From the NCBI RefSeq assembly GCF_963668165.1, contig NZ_OY764209.1:1240001-1304000 (forward strand): DNA of 64,000 bases. The letters are read 5' to 3'. Each line of letters begins with the position of its first letter. The first letter of the stretch is position 1. A model generated the notes under the pieces. The model worked only from the letters and a program-made list of their open reading frames with translations. It searched no databases and was not told the origin of the DNA. The translations under genes were made by a program, and so were the position numbers. The stretch is from Marispirochaeta sp. (GTDB lineage Bacteria; Spirochaetota; Spirochaetia; JC444; Marispirochaetaceae). Below, one piece after another: positions 24,265 through 33,670 of this stretch.

Positions 24265-25674
24265 TTACTGTACCTCCCCTGATTCGAGCATCTGGACGGC
24301 CTGCTGCAGTACCTTGTCGAACTCCAGGTCGTAGACCGGCGGGAAGTCCATGCGGCGATTGTATTCGCTGCGAACCAGAAAACGGATATCCCGTGCGTCG
24401 AGGGCAATACCTTCGTTCTGCAGTTTTTCTATAAAGGCTTCCACCTTCCGGGGATCCTCCTGGGGGTTCTCTTCCACAAAAGAGACGATTCTGTTGTTCT
24501 CGAACAGTTTCTGCAGGGATTCCTGCTCTTCCTCGCTCATTTCGTCCGGGGCTATTGTCAGGTCAGGCTCGACACCCACCTCGTCTACGCTTACACCGGA
24601 GGGAGTATAGTAGCGGGCGATGGTAAGCTTGAAGCCGGTTTCGCCGAACTCCCTGACCCACTGGACAGAGCCCTTACCGTAGGTGGTCTCGCCGATCAGG
24701 TATCCCCTGCCGGAATCCTTCATGGCGCCGGCAAAGATTTCAGAGGCTGAAGCCGAGCCTTTATCGACCAATACTACAACGGGAACCGATTCCGTCAGCT
24801 CCATGGAGGAATCGGCGGTGAATTTCTTGTTCTCGCTGGGGATTCGAGAGCGGGTACTGACAATGGGTCCGGAGTCGAGAAAGAGGTCGGCAACATCAAC
24901 AACAGAATCCAGAAGTCCGCCGGGATTTCCTCTGACGTCGACAATGAGTGAGGTATAATCCTGATCCTCAAAGTAGTCAAAGGCCTCCCGGACTCTGTCA
25001 TCGGTGTAGGGAGTCCAGTCAACAATGCGGAGGTATCCGATACTGCCGATCATGTCCCGCTTCATGGTGGGTACCTCGATTATGGCCCGGATTATGGTTA
25101 CATCAAAGGATATGGTATCCCGCCGGAGTATTTTGACCTTTACCTCTGTTCCCGGAGGGCCTTTAAGTTTATCCACTACCTCGTCCAGGGTCAGCTCTTT
25201 TGTGGATTCTCCCTCCACCGCGGTTATATAGTCGCCGGCATGGATTCCTGCCCGGTAGGCGGGGGCCCCTTCAATGGGAGAAACGACTTCAACGTACTCG
25301 GGATAGGGCCGCCGGGGTGTGGGAGCAAGCTCCAGGTTTGGATCGGGCTTTGATATTATAAGACCGACGCCGCCGAAACGTCCGGTTGTGGTATTGCGGA
25401 GCAGGCGCATGTCATTCTTTGTTAAATAGACCGAATAGGGGTCGTCGAGGCTTTCAAAAAGACCCTTAATGGCCCCCATGTAGAGGGTCTCCGGGTCGAT
25501 TTCTTCCACGTAGTTTTCCTGTACATATCTGAACAGGAAATTAAACATGTTCAGATATTCCTGGGTATCTGTCGCACTGGATTCCGCTGTCAGTATCGGG
25601 TTTGACAGAGCAGAGAAAGAGATGAAAACCGCCAGGACGGTGGCCATGATCAGTAGTACAGGTTTCAGTTTCAT
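24265..25674 (-). CDS. ctpA: Carboxy-terminal processing peptidase (S41)
   Basis: A 469-residue exported serine protease. The N-terminal hydrophobic stretch (LKPVLLIMATVLAVFISFSALS) acts as signal or anchor. A PDZ domain lies at about 95-185 (GVGLIISKPDP, GAPAYRAGIHAGDYITAVEG), and the S41 catalytic part carries VDVRGNPGGLLDSVVDVADLF, KGSASASEIFAGA with Ser at about 306, and GETTYGKGSVQW with Lys at about 331. It cleaves C-terminal ends of envelope proteins in the periplasm. It is the first gene of the ctpA-yjbQ-rsmE-wecG set. Confidence 0.95.
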   Translation of the reverse strand: MKLKPVLLIMATVLAVFISFSALSNPILTAESSATDTQEYLNMFNFLFRYVQENYVEEIDPETLYMGAIKGLFESLDDPYSVYLTKNDMRLLRNTTTGRFGGVGLIISKPDPNLELAPTPRRPYPEYVEVVSPIEGAPAYRAGIHAGDYITAVEGESTKELTLDEVVDKLKGPPGTEVKVKILRRDTISFDVTIIRAIIEVPTMKRDMIGSIGYLRIVDWTPYTDDRVREAFDYFEDQDYTSLIVDVRGNPGGLLDSVVDVADLFLDSGPIVSTRSRIPSENKKFTADSSMELTESVPVVVLVDKGSASASEIFAGAMKDSGRGYLIGETTYGKGSVQWVREFGETGFKLTIARYYTPSGVSVDEVGVEPDLTIAPDEMSEEEQESLQKLFENNRIVSFVEENPQEDPRKVEAFIEKLQNEGIALDARDIRFLVRSEYNRRMDFPPVYDLEFDKVLQQAVQMLESGEVQ

Positions 25675-25799
25675 GGTGCCTCCTATTTACATAGTGTAGC
25701 GTTAATCGACAAGAAAATCACCTACCGAAGGCTTTATAGCCGGTCTGATGGGGCTGAGCCAACTTGACTGCCGGAAGTGCTGTCCGTACAATCGGAACT

Positions 25800-26273
25800 A
25801 TGATGCGACGTCCCTGGCTGTTTCTTGTAGAATTTGTATGGGAAATCCTGCGTTTGGCCCTGATCTTTAACCTTGTGGCTTTAATGGCCAACCGGGAAGG
25901 TTTTTTTGACACAGCTGCTGTTCTCTTTTTACTGGGAGTGCCGGGGATAATCTATCCTGCAGGGGTCCTGTCTCTCTTCTTTGAGGCAGATAATTCCGGC
26001 TTACGGCTGCTGCTTGTTTTGGGAAAGGGCATGATGGTCCTGACCGAAGGGCTTCTGTTGATACTTGTTTCGGTTCTTGGAGCTGTTCTTGCCCAGTTCT
26101 TTCCGGCCCTGCTCTCGCTGCGGCTTCCCGCCTCTCTTGCCCCAGCGGTATTTATTCTGCTCACCGCCGATTTGCTTTTCTTCTTCCTTCTGTTATTATT
26201 TAAACTGTCGCGTCCCGGTTTTGTGAAAAAGGGCATTCCCGAACCGCCGATCGTAGAAATCAAGGAGGAGTAG
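25800..26273 (+). CDS. Membrane protein of unknown function, ahead of a ParA-type ATPase
   Basis: A protein of about 157 residues with four hydrophobic segments (WEILRLALIFNLVALMA, FFDTAAVLFLLGVPGIIY, a long stretch near VLTEGLLLILVSVLGAVLAQF, and AVFILLTADLLFFFLLLLF) and a short charged tail EPPIVEIKEE. Start at one of two adjacent ATGs (25800 or 25803); the frame opens at TTG 25764. Its stop codon directly abuts the next ATG (TAG then ATG), so it is in one operon with the ParA/MinD-like ATPase and the FapA protein. No family is recognised. The position suggests it anchors or assists that module. Confidence 0.6.
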   Translation: MMRRPWLFLVEFVWEILRLALIFNLVALMANREGFFDTAAVLFLLGVPGIIYPAGVLSLFFEADNSGLRLLLVLGKGMMVLTEGLLLILVSVLGAVLAQFFPALLSLRLPASLAPAVFILLTADLLFFFLLLLFKLSRPGFVKKGIPEPPIVEIKEE

Positions 26274-27416
26274 ATGCAGGTTTTACCAATAGCAAGCGGT
26301 AAAGGCGGGGTCGGCAAATCCCTGGTAGCTACGAACCTCTCCATTGCTCTGGCCCAGGCCGGCAAGCGGGTCGTACTGGCGGATCTTGATCTGGGGGCTT
26401 CAAACATCCACCTTGTTCTTGGCCTGGGTTCGGTTCGCGAGGGCATCGGTACCTATCTGGAGAATCCGAAAAAGAAGATTAGTGATGTTACAATCGATTC
26501 AGGATACGAGAACCTGCGTTTTATTCCCGGAGATGCCGAGATCCCCGGTATTGCCAACATAAAAACGTCGCAGAAGAGGAAACTTCTGAAGGACCTGGGC
26601 TCCCTTGATGCGGATTATCTGATAATGGACCTGGGAGCGGGTACGAACAACAATATCCTCGATTTCTTTCTCTACTCCGGGCAAGGTATTGTGGTTACCG
26701 CTCCGACGCTTACGGCGACCCTGAATGCCTATCTTTTTTTGAAAAACGCGATTTTCCGGATTATGAGCAACTCTTTTAAACGCAATTCCGCCGCCTGGGA
26801 CTATCTGGACAAGCTGCGGCAGGACGGGCAGTCCCTGCAGAAGGTTTATGTTCCCAAGCTGCTTGAAAAAATGAGTGCCGAGGACCCCGAAGGCTTCGAA
26901 GTTTTTGAGCGCAAGATGAGCCTGTTTCATCCCGGTCTGATTATGAACATGCTGGACGATCCCAAAGAAGGGGTGCGGGCACAGAAGATCCGCCGCTCCT
27001 GCAAGGAATATCTTGGTCTGGACCTGGAGCACCTGGGAATTATGTACCGGGACCACCTGCAGGATGTGGCGTTAAACTCCCGCCTGCCGATAATCGCCTA
27101 CAAACCTCAGTCGATTCTTTCCCAGGCAATCTATCGTATTGCCGATAAGATACTGCAGCAGGAAGGTGAGAATACCGGTCCTCTGGACTATATGACAATG
27201 GACGACTCCTATTTGACCGCCGAACTTGAGGCGGAGATCGATTTTGATGCCAGGGTTTTTGAAATGGAGGGCATGCTGAATTCCGGGGCTCTTTCATACG
27301 GTGATCTTGTGGAGACGATCAAGGCGCAACAGTACGAGATCTCCCATCTGCGGAAGGAGAGCGCGCTTTTAAAAAAGAAAATCGTGAACCTAATGCAGGA
27401 CGATCAGGGGTTTTAG
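26274..27416 (+). CDS. ParA/MinD-like P-loop ATPase with a C-terminal coiled coil
   Basis: A 380-residue cytoplasmic ATPase. The deviant Walker A is ASGKGGVGKSLVATNLSIAL (signature Lys10, Lys15), with DLDLGASNIHLVLG and YLIMDLGAGTNNNILDFF next, as in MinD/FlhG/Mrp relatives. After the P-loop domain comes a long extension from about residue 290 with a negatively charged part (MDDSYLTAELEAEIDFD) and a probable coiled coil ending at KKKIVNLMQDDQGF. FlhG-like proteins place flagella, while MinD-like proteins place cell-division and polar structures. Pairing here with a FapA-type protein suggests flagellar or polar organisation, but that is inference. The start abuts the preceding stop. Confidence 0.9.
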   Translation: MQVLPIASGKGGVGKSLVATNLSIALAQAGKRVVLADLDLGASNIHLVLGLGSVREGIGTYLENPKKKISDVTIDSGYENLRFIPGDAEIPGIANIKTSQKRKLLKDLGSLDADYLIMDLGAGTNNNILDFFLYSGQGIVVTAPTLTATLNAYLFLKNAIFRIMSNSFKRNSAAWDYLDKLRQDGQSLQKVYVPKLLEKMSAEDPEGFEVFERKMSLFHPGLIMNMLDDPKEGVRAQKIRRSCKEYLGLDLEHLGIMYRDHLQDVALNSRLPIIAYKPQSILSQAIYRIADKILQQEGENTGPLDYMTMDDSYLTAELEAEIDFDARVFEMEGMLNSGALSYGDLVETIKAQQYEISHLRKESALLKKKIVNLMQDDQGF

Positions 27417-27447
27417 TTCATCCAACAGGGACGGTTAAGAGAAAATA

Positions 27448-30399
27448 ATGGCGGCCGAGGCAGTTCATGGAGCACTGGAATTAATAGTCGACGATAAGCA
27501 ATTGTCCGCCGGCATAAAGTTTTTTCCCGACGAAGAGGGTTCTGAATGCTCCGCTGAGGATTTAAAAGCATTTTTACGAGAACAGGGTGTTCGTCAGGGC
27601 ATTGACGAAAAGGCCGTATCGGAAGCGGCGGAGAAGTTTTCAAAAGGTGAAAGCCGGAAAGCCCTCTTGCTTGCGACGGGTAAGGCCCCCAGGGACCCTG
27701 CGCCTCCGCAGTACGAATGGGAGGATCTGCCGATTCCGGAAGATCTGCGCTACGATTCCTCCCTGGCCCTGGAGAACGCTCCTCCGGAAATATATCAAAC
27801 CAGAATCGAGAAGGTAAAACGGCAAAAAAAGGTTTTAAAGAAACCGCTGCTTCCTTTTCTGCCTGCCAAAGAAAAAACCCTTGAGGTACTGGATAAAATC
27901 GAGCGCCGGGAAAAGGTCTATGTCGATCCACAGGTTATTTCCTCCGGCTGGTGCGAGAAGGGTACCCAAATAGGTTCTGTTCGCCCCGGTAAACCCGGTT
28001 CTTCCGGGCTTACCGTATTCGGCCAGGTAATTCCTGCTAAAGCAGATAACTCCCAATTTTACTGCGGTGAGGGAATTACCCAGGAGAAAGGTGTCTTTAT
28101 TGCCCGGGAATCCGGTTTTTTCCGCAGAGGAGAGAACTGGATCGATCTTGTTCCTTACACCCGGCATCAGTGGGATGTTTCTCTTTCTAAGGACCATAAT
28201 ACCTGTTACCTCGACTTTAACCCGGGATTCAAGGAAACTGCTCCTCCCGCTGCGTCGGATATCATAAGCGCCGCTCAGGAACTGGGGTACCCCAAAGAGA
28301 AACTGCTGGCAAGTCAGGATATTCAAAATATGATTACCGCGGCCCTGAAGGACGGGAAAGCCCTGAAGAAGCAGGGAATTTCCGTGGATGAGGACGGCTG
28401 GTTTGTCATCCGGGTTTCTGACGACAAGCTTAAAGCTTTTCTATCAATGCACAAGCGACGGGGCGCGGGAAAGCCTCTGGTATTAAAACAGGTGGGCGCA
28501 GCCATTGTGCAGGCCGGTTTTAAGGGCCTGGACAAGGGAGCCGTTCAGACGGCGATCATGGAGTTTTACCGCGGTCCAGAAGCAGAACTGCGGGACTACG
28601 TTCTTGCAGAAGGAAAAGCCCCCACCGCCGACGAAGACGAGAGCTTTTCCTTAAAGGTTACCTGCATGGCCCAGGCGGATATGTCCGCCATCAGTGAACG
28701 TATGGAGCAGCTGAGCAGGAATGGCAGTATTAACCTTGAGTCCTGGGGCGGATTCCCCGCGGAGAAGGTCGAGAAAATGGCCATGGTCCGGGGTGAGCAG
28801 CTTGTCGGCGGGATTGTCCAGGGCAAGAAAGGCGATCCGGGATTTGATGTGTACGGAGCCAGGCTGAATCCCCCTGCCGGAAAAAAGGCTCCCCTTCATA
28901 TTTACGAAGGCTTGCGGATAGAGAAGAATCTGATTGTTGCCGAGTACGACGGGGCCCTTGAGATCGGCGGGATCGAAGGCACAACCTGCCTTCGGCTCCA
29001 TCCCCACAAGAGTGCCTTCGTTTCGGTACGCATTTCCGAAGACCGGATGAAGGCCATCCTCTCGGTCAGCCCGGTAGAAGGAACCGGCTTTCCCGCCACC
29101 GAACAGGGTATCCGGGAAGCCCTTGGTAAAGCCGGAGTATCCCGGGGAATTAATGATGACCTGTGTTCAAAGATCTGCGAAGCTGCCTTCCGGGGGGAGA
29201 AGATCGCTGATGTAGTTGTGGCAGAGGGAAACCCTCCCAGGGACGCCGGCAGAGTCGAGGTCAAGTTCGCGATAGACTTTGCCAGCGGAAAAGGGGTAAC
29301 AATCAGCAAAACCGGGCAGGCAAACTACCGCAGCCAGGACCGGATGACCACTGTCGCAGCGGGTGATTTGATTGCTGAAGTTATGATACCTCAGGGTGAG
29401 TCCGAGCCAGGCTGGGATGTTACCGGCAAGACCCTGAATGCCCGGGAGCTGAAGCAGATTCCCCTGGAAGCGGGGGAAAATGTCGATGTCCGGGAAGAAG
29501 AACAGGGGATCACCCGTTTTTACGCCGCAGCATCCGGAGAACTAATACAGGATAAGAGCCTCATCAGTGTACGAAATACCTACATCGTTGCAGGCGATGT
29601 AGGTATGAAAACGGGAAATATTAAATTTTCAGGTCCTGTTCAAATTAAAGGCTCTGTAATGCCCGGATTTGTCGTGTTTTCCACCGGGGATGTGCAGGTT
29701 GGAGGGCTTGTGGATGCCTCCCTCGTTTCTGCGGAAGGCTCCATCTTCGTCGGGCATGGGGTCAAAGGCGGAGGCAAGGCGGTGCTTCGTTCCAAAAAGA
29801 ATGTTGTCGCCGGTTTTATCGAGCAGGCCCACGTTATGGCCGTTGGAGACATCATTGTCAAGAACTCCTGCCTGCGTTCTTCCCTGCACTGTAACGGCCG
29901 CCTGATGCTGAAAACAGACAAGGGGAATCTGAACGGAGGCATCGTAAAAGCACGGCAGGGTGCTGAGGTCCAGAATCTGGGAAATCCGAACGGCGCGAAA
30001 ACCCAGGTTTCTTTTGGCCAGGATTATCTTGTCGCCGACCGTATTCAGGTCGAGGAAAAAGAGATTAGCCGGACCCGGGAAAAGGTAATTAAACTGGATT
30101 CGATTTTGAACCGGCTGGAGAAAGCCGGGGAGGAAAAAAGACTCCACCAGGCACGTCATGAAAAGCTGAAATTCATCAAGCTTATAGAAAAACGGAGCCT
30201 GCGTCTTTTTACCCTGCGGGAAAAGTATGAAGAGCATTATCCCTCCGAGGTGGTCGTTCGGGGCAGCCTGTATCCGGGGGTTATTTTTGAGAGCCACGGA
30301 CGATATTACGAGGTGGACAAGCCTCAGTCCGGGGTTGTGGTTTTCTTTGACTCCCGGGTGGGGAAGATCCAGCAAAAAATGATAAGCACAAAGGAGTAG
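27448..30399 (+). CDS. DUF342/FapA protein with three tandem N-modules
   Basis: A 983-residue cytoplasmic protein, much longer than the usual 450-650 of the FapA (DUF342) family. Three related segments can be aligned by eye: copy 1 at about 8-90, copy 2 at about 316-400, copy 3 at about 523-605. Each has an amphipathic strand pair (e.g. FVIRVSDDKLKAFLSM, FVSVRISEDRMKAILSV) and a helix ending in a GKAPxxD/GNPPRDA motif. Three copies of a PG-x-DV-x-G turn follow at about 187, 466 and 652. The last 330 residues form the FapA C-terminal beta-helix (VGMKTGNIKFSGPVQIKGSV, ASLVSAEGSIFVGHGV), a coiled coil at about 870-925 and a small end domain. FapA-type proteins bind polar or flagellar factors. 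It lies in an operon with the ParA-type ATPase. Confidence 0.85.
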   Translation: MAAEAVHGALELIVDDKQLSAGIKFFPDEEGSECSAEDLKAFLREQGVRQGIDEKAVSEAAEKFSKGESRKALLLATGKAPRDPAPPQYEWEDLPIPEDLRYDSSLALENAPPEIYQTRIEKVKRQKKVLKKPLLPFLPAKEKTLEVLDKIERREKVYVDPQVISSGWCEKGTQIGSVRPGKPGSSGLTVFGQVIPAKADNSQFYCGEGITQEKGVFIARESGFFRRGENWIDLVPYTRHQWDVSLSKDHNTCYLDFNPGFKETAPPAASDIISAAQELGYPKEKLLASQDIQNMITAALKDGKALKKQGISVDEDGWFVIRVSDDKLKAFLSMHKRRGAGKPLVLKQVGAAIVQAGFKGLDKGAVQTAIMEFYRGPEAELRDYVLAEGKAPTADEDESFSLKVTCMAQADMSAISERMEQLSRNGSINLESWGGFPAEKVEKMAMVRGEQLVGGIVQGKKGDPGFDVYGARLNPPAGKKAPLHIYEGLRIEKNLIVAEYDGALEIGGIEGTTCLRLHPHKSAFVSVRISEDRMKAILSVSPVEGTGFPATEQGIREALGKAGVSRGINDDLCSKICEAAFRGEKIADVVVAEGNPPRDAGRVEVKFAIDFASGKGVTISKTGQANYRSQDRMTTVAAGDLIAEVMIPQGESEPGWDVTGKTLNARELKQIPLEAGENVDVREEEQGITRFYAAASGELIQDKSLISVRNTYIVAGDVGMKTGNIKFSGPVQIKGSVMPGFVVFSTGDVQVGGLVDASLVSAEGSIFVGHGVKGGGKAVLRSKKNVVAGFIEQAHVMAVGDIIVKNSCLRSSLHCNGRLMLKTDKGNLNGGIVKARQGAEVQNLGNPNGAKTQVSFGQDYLVADRIQVEEKEISRTREKVIKLDSILNRLEKAGEEKRLHQARHEKLKFIKLIEKRSLRLFTLREKYEEHYPSEVVVRGSLYPGVIFESHGRYYEVDKPQSGVVVFFDSRVGKIQQKMISTKE

Positions 30400-30402
30400 G
30401 TT

Positions 30403-31341
30403 ATGACGCTTCCCCTTGCATATTTACAGTTCCCTGACTGGGTATCTCCGGTCCTTATTCCTGGTCTGCCTTTTCGCTGGTACGGTCTTATGTATCTCTT
30501 TGCCTTTGGTACCGCGTATCTGCTGGTGCGGTATCAGGTCCGACGGGAAGAGCCGGCGCTCTCCGTCGATACTGTGGCGGACCTCTTTTTCTGGATAATT
30601 CTCGGACTTCTGCTGGGAGGACGGCTGGTATCGACTCTGATTTATGACACCTCCGGGATCTACTGGACAAAACCCTGGCTGATTTTCTGGCCTTTCGATG
30701 AGTCCATGCGTTTTGTGGGGCTGCAGGGAATGTCGTATCACGGCGGTCTTGTGGGGGGATTCATTGGCGGTGTTCTTTTCTGCCGGCGAAGGGGTCTTTC
30801 TCCCTGGCTTTGGGCCGACCGTCTTGCCCTTGCTGTCCCGCTGGGCTACACCTTCGGCCGGTTGGGAAACTTTATTAACGCCGAACTCTACGGACGGGTA
30901 AGCGGCGCTCCATGGGCCATGGTTTTTCCTGGTGCCGAGAAGTTTCCACTTTCCGTTAACTGGGTGGCCGTCATGGCCCGGGATCTGGGCTTGAGCTCAG
31001 AGGGATCGGTTAATCTGCCCCGGCATCCTAGTCAGCTTTACGAGGCTTTTGGTGAGGGAGTTCTCCTTTGGCTGCTTCTCTGGTTTGTTGTCCGGAAAAG
31101 AAAGAGTTTTAACGGTTTCATTATGGGATGGTATCTGATCGGCTATGGGGCGGTCCGCTTTGTGATCGAGTATTTCCGGCAGCCCGACAGCAATCTGGGT
31201 TTTATCCTGGAACTGGGGCCCGCCCATTCCATCTATCAGACCGGGAGTTTTCTGAATTTTACCCTGGGCCAGGTTTTATGCACCCTTATGATTCTCGGTG
31301 GTATCATTATACTGGCCCTGACAAACAGAAGAGCCCGATAA
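30403..31341 (+). CDS. lgt: Prolipoprotein diacylglyceryl transferase
   Basis: A polytopic membrane enzyme of 312 residues that transfers diacylglycerol to the lipobox Cys of prolipoproteins. Signature segments: GLQGMSYHGGLVGGFIGG with the essential His, GRLGNFINAELYGR with the essential Arg-x-Gly-Asn, and RHPSQLYEAFGEG, followed by FRQPDSNLGF. The ribosome binding site AAAGGAGTAGG overlaps the stop of the FapA gene, so the two are co-transcribed. A hairpin terminator follows. Spirochaetes rely heavily on lipoproteins. Confidence 0.96.
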   Translation: MTLPLAYLQFPDWVSPVLIPGLPFRWYGLMYLFAFGTAYLLVRYQVRREEPALSVDTVADLFFWIILGLLLGGRLVSTLIYDTSGIYWTKPWLIFWPFDESMRFVGLQGMSYHGGLVGGFIGGVLFCRRRGLSPWLWADRLALAVPLGYTFGRLGNFINAELYGRVSGAPWAMVFPGAEKFPLSVNWVAVMARDLGLSSEGSVNLPRHPSQLYEAFGEGVLLWLLLWFVVRKRKSFNGFIMGWYLIGYGAVRFVIEYFRQPDSNLGFILELGPAHSIYQTGSFLNFTLGQVLCTLMILGGIIILALTNRRAR

Positions 31342-31362
31342 TAGCCTTTTCTATCAGGGGAT

Positions 31363-31386
31363 CCCCTATGCCAGCCTAGGGGTTTT
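31363..31386 (+). terminator. Rho-independent terminator after lgt
   Basis: The stem CCCCTA (31363-31368) pairs with TAGGGG (31377-31382) across an 8-nt loop and is followed by TTTT. The upstream half also overlaps a 12-bp palindrome AGGGGATCCCCT at 31356-31367, so an alternative fold exists. It closes the 25800-31341 operon. Confidence 0.55.
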
Positions 31387-31487
31387 CCTGAAAAATAGTC
31401 TCAAAAATCCCTGATTGTGTACTCCTGCTTTCCAGGCAATTATGAATCTGTTCGATTCAGGTGATTATTGTATACAGGAGCAGGAGT

Positions 31488-32468
31488 ATGATAAAAACAG
31501 CCCAGGCCACCTCTTTTTCATCAAAAATTGAGAGTGATGATTATTATGGAATAGACAGTGATCCTTTGGCCCTTTATCTGCGCCAGATTGCTGAATACAG
31601 ACTTCTATCCAAGGAAGAGGAGCTGGATGTTGGTAAAAACATCGCCTTGGTCCGTACCCAGATCGCCGTTTTTAATAAGGATTTAAGCCGAAAGCCGATG
31701 GATGCCGGAGAGTATCGTGCTGCGAGGAAAATTCTTGAGGCGGAACTCGAAGCCCTGAAAAACCGTATGATAACCTCAAACCTCAGACTGGTTGTATCCA
31801 TAGCCAAACGGTACCAGCACAGGGGCTTGAGCCTGCTGGACCTGATCGACGAGGGGAATATCGGTCTTATCGAAGCGGTTGAACGCTTTGATTACACCCG
31901 GGGATGCAAATTTTCCACCTATGGCACGTGGTGGATTCAGCAGGCAATAATAAAGGCGGTAGCCGATAAGGGCCGGACCATCAGAATCCCTGTTCACGTG
32001 TTGAACTCAATCCGAAAGTGTTTCTCTGTTTCCAAATATCTGACCCAGGAGCTTGGACGGGATCCTCGGATTCAGGAACTGGCGGACTACATGGATATTC
32101 CGGAAAACAAGGTAAAGCAGTATCTGGAATACACCGCCGATACGGCCTCATTGGATACTACGGTGGATGATGAAAATGCTACCTCCCTTTCCGACCTTGT
32201 TCGGGGAGATGAATATGCGGAGCCTTTTGAATCGGTCTTTACCAATTCCCTGCGTGATATCCTTGACCGGGTACTGGGGCAGCTGAGTTCCCGGGAACGT
32301 ATAATCCTGGAACTGCGTTTTGGCCTTGGTAAGGAAGCCCCTTTAACCCTTGAAGAGATTGGAAGCCGTATGGGAATTACCCGGGAAAGGGTCCGGCAGA
32401 TTCAGAACAAGGCCATTGAAACCCTTGGGACATTTACAGCCATTCAGGAACTGCGTGAAGTTCTTTAA
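31488..32468 (+). CDS. Sigma-70 family RNA polymerase sigma factor, short primary-type
   Basis: A 326-residue sigma factor without region 1.1. Region 1.2 is seen in DPLALYLRQIAEYRLLSKEEE, and region 2 in SNLRLVVSIAKRYQHRG, LLDLIDEGNIGLIEAVERFD and GCKFSTYGTWWIQQAI, nearly invariant for -10 recognition and core binding. Region 3 follows, and region 4 (LTLEEIGSRMGITRERVRQI) recognises -35 elements. The length fits RpoS-like or group 2 sigma factors rather than full RpoD, but the sequence is very close to the primary type in region 2. The start at 31488 is fixed by GGAGCAGGAG just ahead, not the earlier frame opening at 31461. Confidence 0.9.
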   Translation: MIKTAQATSFSSKIESDDYYGIDSDPLALYLRQIAEYRLLSKEEELDVGKNIALVRTQIAVFNKDLSRKPMDAGEYRAARKILEAELEALKNRMITSNLRLVVSIAKRYQHRGLSLLDLIDEGNIGLIEAVERFDYTRGCKFSTYGTWWIQQAIIKAVADKGRTIRIPVHVLNSIRKCFSVSKYLTQELGRDPRIQELADYMDIPENKVKQYLEYTADTASLDTTVDDENATSLSDLVRGDEYAEPFESVFTNSLRDILDRVLGQLSSRERIILELRFGLGKEAPLTLEEIGSRMGITRERVRQIQNKAIETLGTFTAIQELREVL

Positions 32469-32622
32469 TTAGGTGGAGAAATTCGACAACTCTGTGATTT
32501 TTTGCCAGATCCCTTTGATTTTTTTCTTCAAATAGACAACACTTAATAAAAGCGGATCTGTTGTGGTCCGCCATATAAGAGTATAACCCTGTAGGGGTCA
32601 AAGAACGGAGTATGTCCAGCTT

Positions 32623-32988
32623 ATGGCAAAGAAGATATTAATCGTGGACGATTCCAAGGCGATTCGTCAAAGTATACGCTTTGTGCTTGAACAGAATGAA
32701 TATCAGGTCCTGGATGCCGAGGACGGTCTTGATGCTCTGGAAAAACTGAGAAACGAGACGGTGGATCTGATTATTACCGATGTCAACATGCCGAATATGA
32801 ACGGAATCGAGCTGATCCAGGAACTCAGAGGAAAAGAAGGTTTCAGGTTTGTTCCGATTCTCGTGTTGACCACTGAATCCCAGAATTCGGTAATGGAGAA
32901 GGGCAAAGCCGCCGGCGCCACCGGCTGGATCGTTAAACCCTTCAGCACCGATAAACTGCTTGCGGCGGTGCGTAAAGTAGTCGGGTAA
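32623..32988 (+). CDS. CheY-like single-domain response regulator
   Basis: A 121-residue receiver domain with nothing added. It has the acidic pair VDDSK, phospho-Asp53 in IITDVNMPNMNG, Thr in VLTTES, and Lys in WIVKPFSTDK. The pocket is complete, so it should be phosphorylated by a CheA-type or similar kinase; the NPNMNG-like turn fits the chemotaxis or motility group. It could drive flagellar motor switching or another output. The intergenic space before it (32469-32622) has a GCGGATC/GGTCCGC hairpin but no clear promoter. Confidence 0.92.
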   Translation: MAKKILIVDDSKAIRQSIRFVLEQNEYQVLDAEDGLDALEKLRNETVDLIITDVNMPNMNGIELIQELRGKEGFRFVPILVLTTESQNSVMEKGKAAGATGWIVKPFSTDKLLAAVRKVVG

Positions 32989-33060
32989 AACGTGAGTATG
33001 CAGATGGCCCGATATCGGCTATATTCTTTATTTGATATTCATACATAGAGGGTAAAAGAT

Positions 33061-33564
33061 ATGCCGAGATTCCGCCGACATGGTTTTGACGAGTTTGGTC
33101 CCCGCTTTCGGCAGCGGGGATTAAGAATGACTATTCCCAGGCAGGTTATTCTGGAGGCTCTGGACGAGTTTGACGGCTTTGCCAGTGCCGAAGATATCTT
33201 TATGCGTGTTCATAAAGATCACCCTGGCGTCGGACTTGCCACGATCTACCGCACACTTATTCTTTTGACCGAGATGGGGCTTGTGAGCAAGATTGATCCG
33301 GGGGACGGTAAATTCCGTTACGAGCTGCGGGAGCAGAAGAAGGAGACCAAGCATCAGCACCTGCTGATCTGTTCACGCTGTTACCGGGTTATCCGCTATT
33401 CGGATTTCTCCGACGAGGAGCGGGATACTCTCCATTCCATAGAAGCTCGTCTGGAAAAAGCCCACGATTTTACCATTCAACGTCACTCTGTCCATTACTA
33501 CGGCATCTGTCCCACCTGCCGTGAACGGGAGAGATCCAGAAACGCTGTAGATAAATCAGAATAA
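33061..33564 (+). CDS. Fur family metal or peroxide-responsive regulator
   Basis: A 167-residue Fur-family repressor. The N-terminal winged helix contains RMTIPRQVILEALDEFDGFASAEDIF and GLATIYRTLILLTEMGLV. The dimer domain has the metal-site KHQHLLICSRC and a C-terminal CPTCRE pair, giving two CxxC sites as in the Zn-binding members. An arginine-rich extension of about 20 residues precedes the domain. Specificity (Fe, Zn, Mn/peroxide) cannot be read with confidence. It is a single gene following cheY. Confidence 0.93.
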   Translation: MPRFRRHGFDEFGPRFRQRGLRMTIPRQVILEALDEFDGFASAEDIFMRVHKDHPGVGLATIYRTLILLTEMGLVSKIDPGDGKFRYELREQKKETKHQHLLICSRCYRVIRYSDFSDEERDTLHSIEARLEKAHDFTIQRHSVHYYGICPTCRERERSRNAVDKSE

Positions 33565-33670
33565 ATAAAGAAATTGGCTGCAGAAGTGCCTTCTGTTCAA
33601 CATCGGAAAGAAATTACGGTATAATATCATGATCGTAGCCGATATCATAAAGCACGACGATGACGATTTT

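Noticed and set aside
31356..31367. Perfect 12-bp palindrome AGGGGATCCCCT
   Set aside because: It shares bases with the lgt terminator stem and is best explained as part of it, not as an operator.
33009..33018. Palindrome CCGATATCGG between cheY and fur
   Set aside because: Ten bases with no T-run or repeat nearby; chance occurrence is likely.
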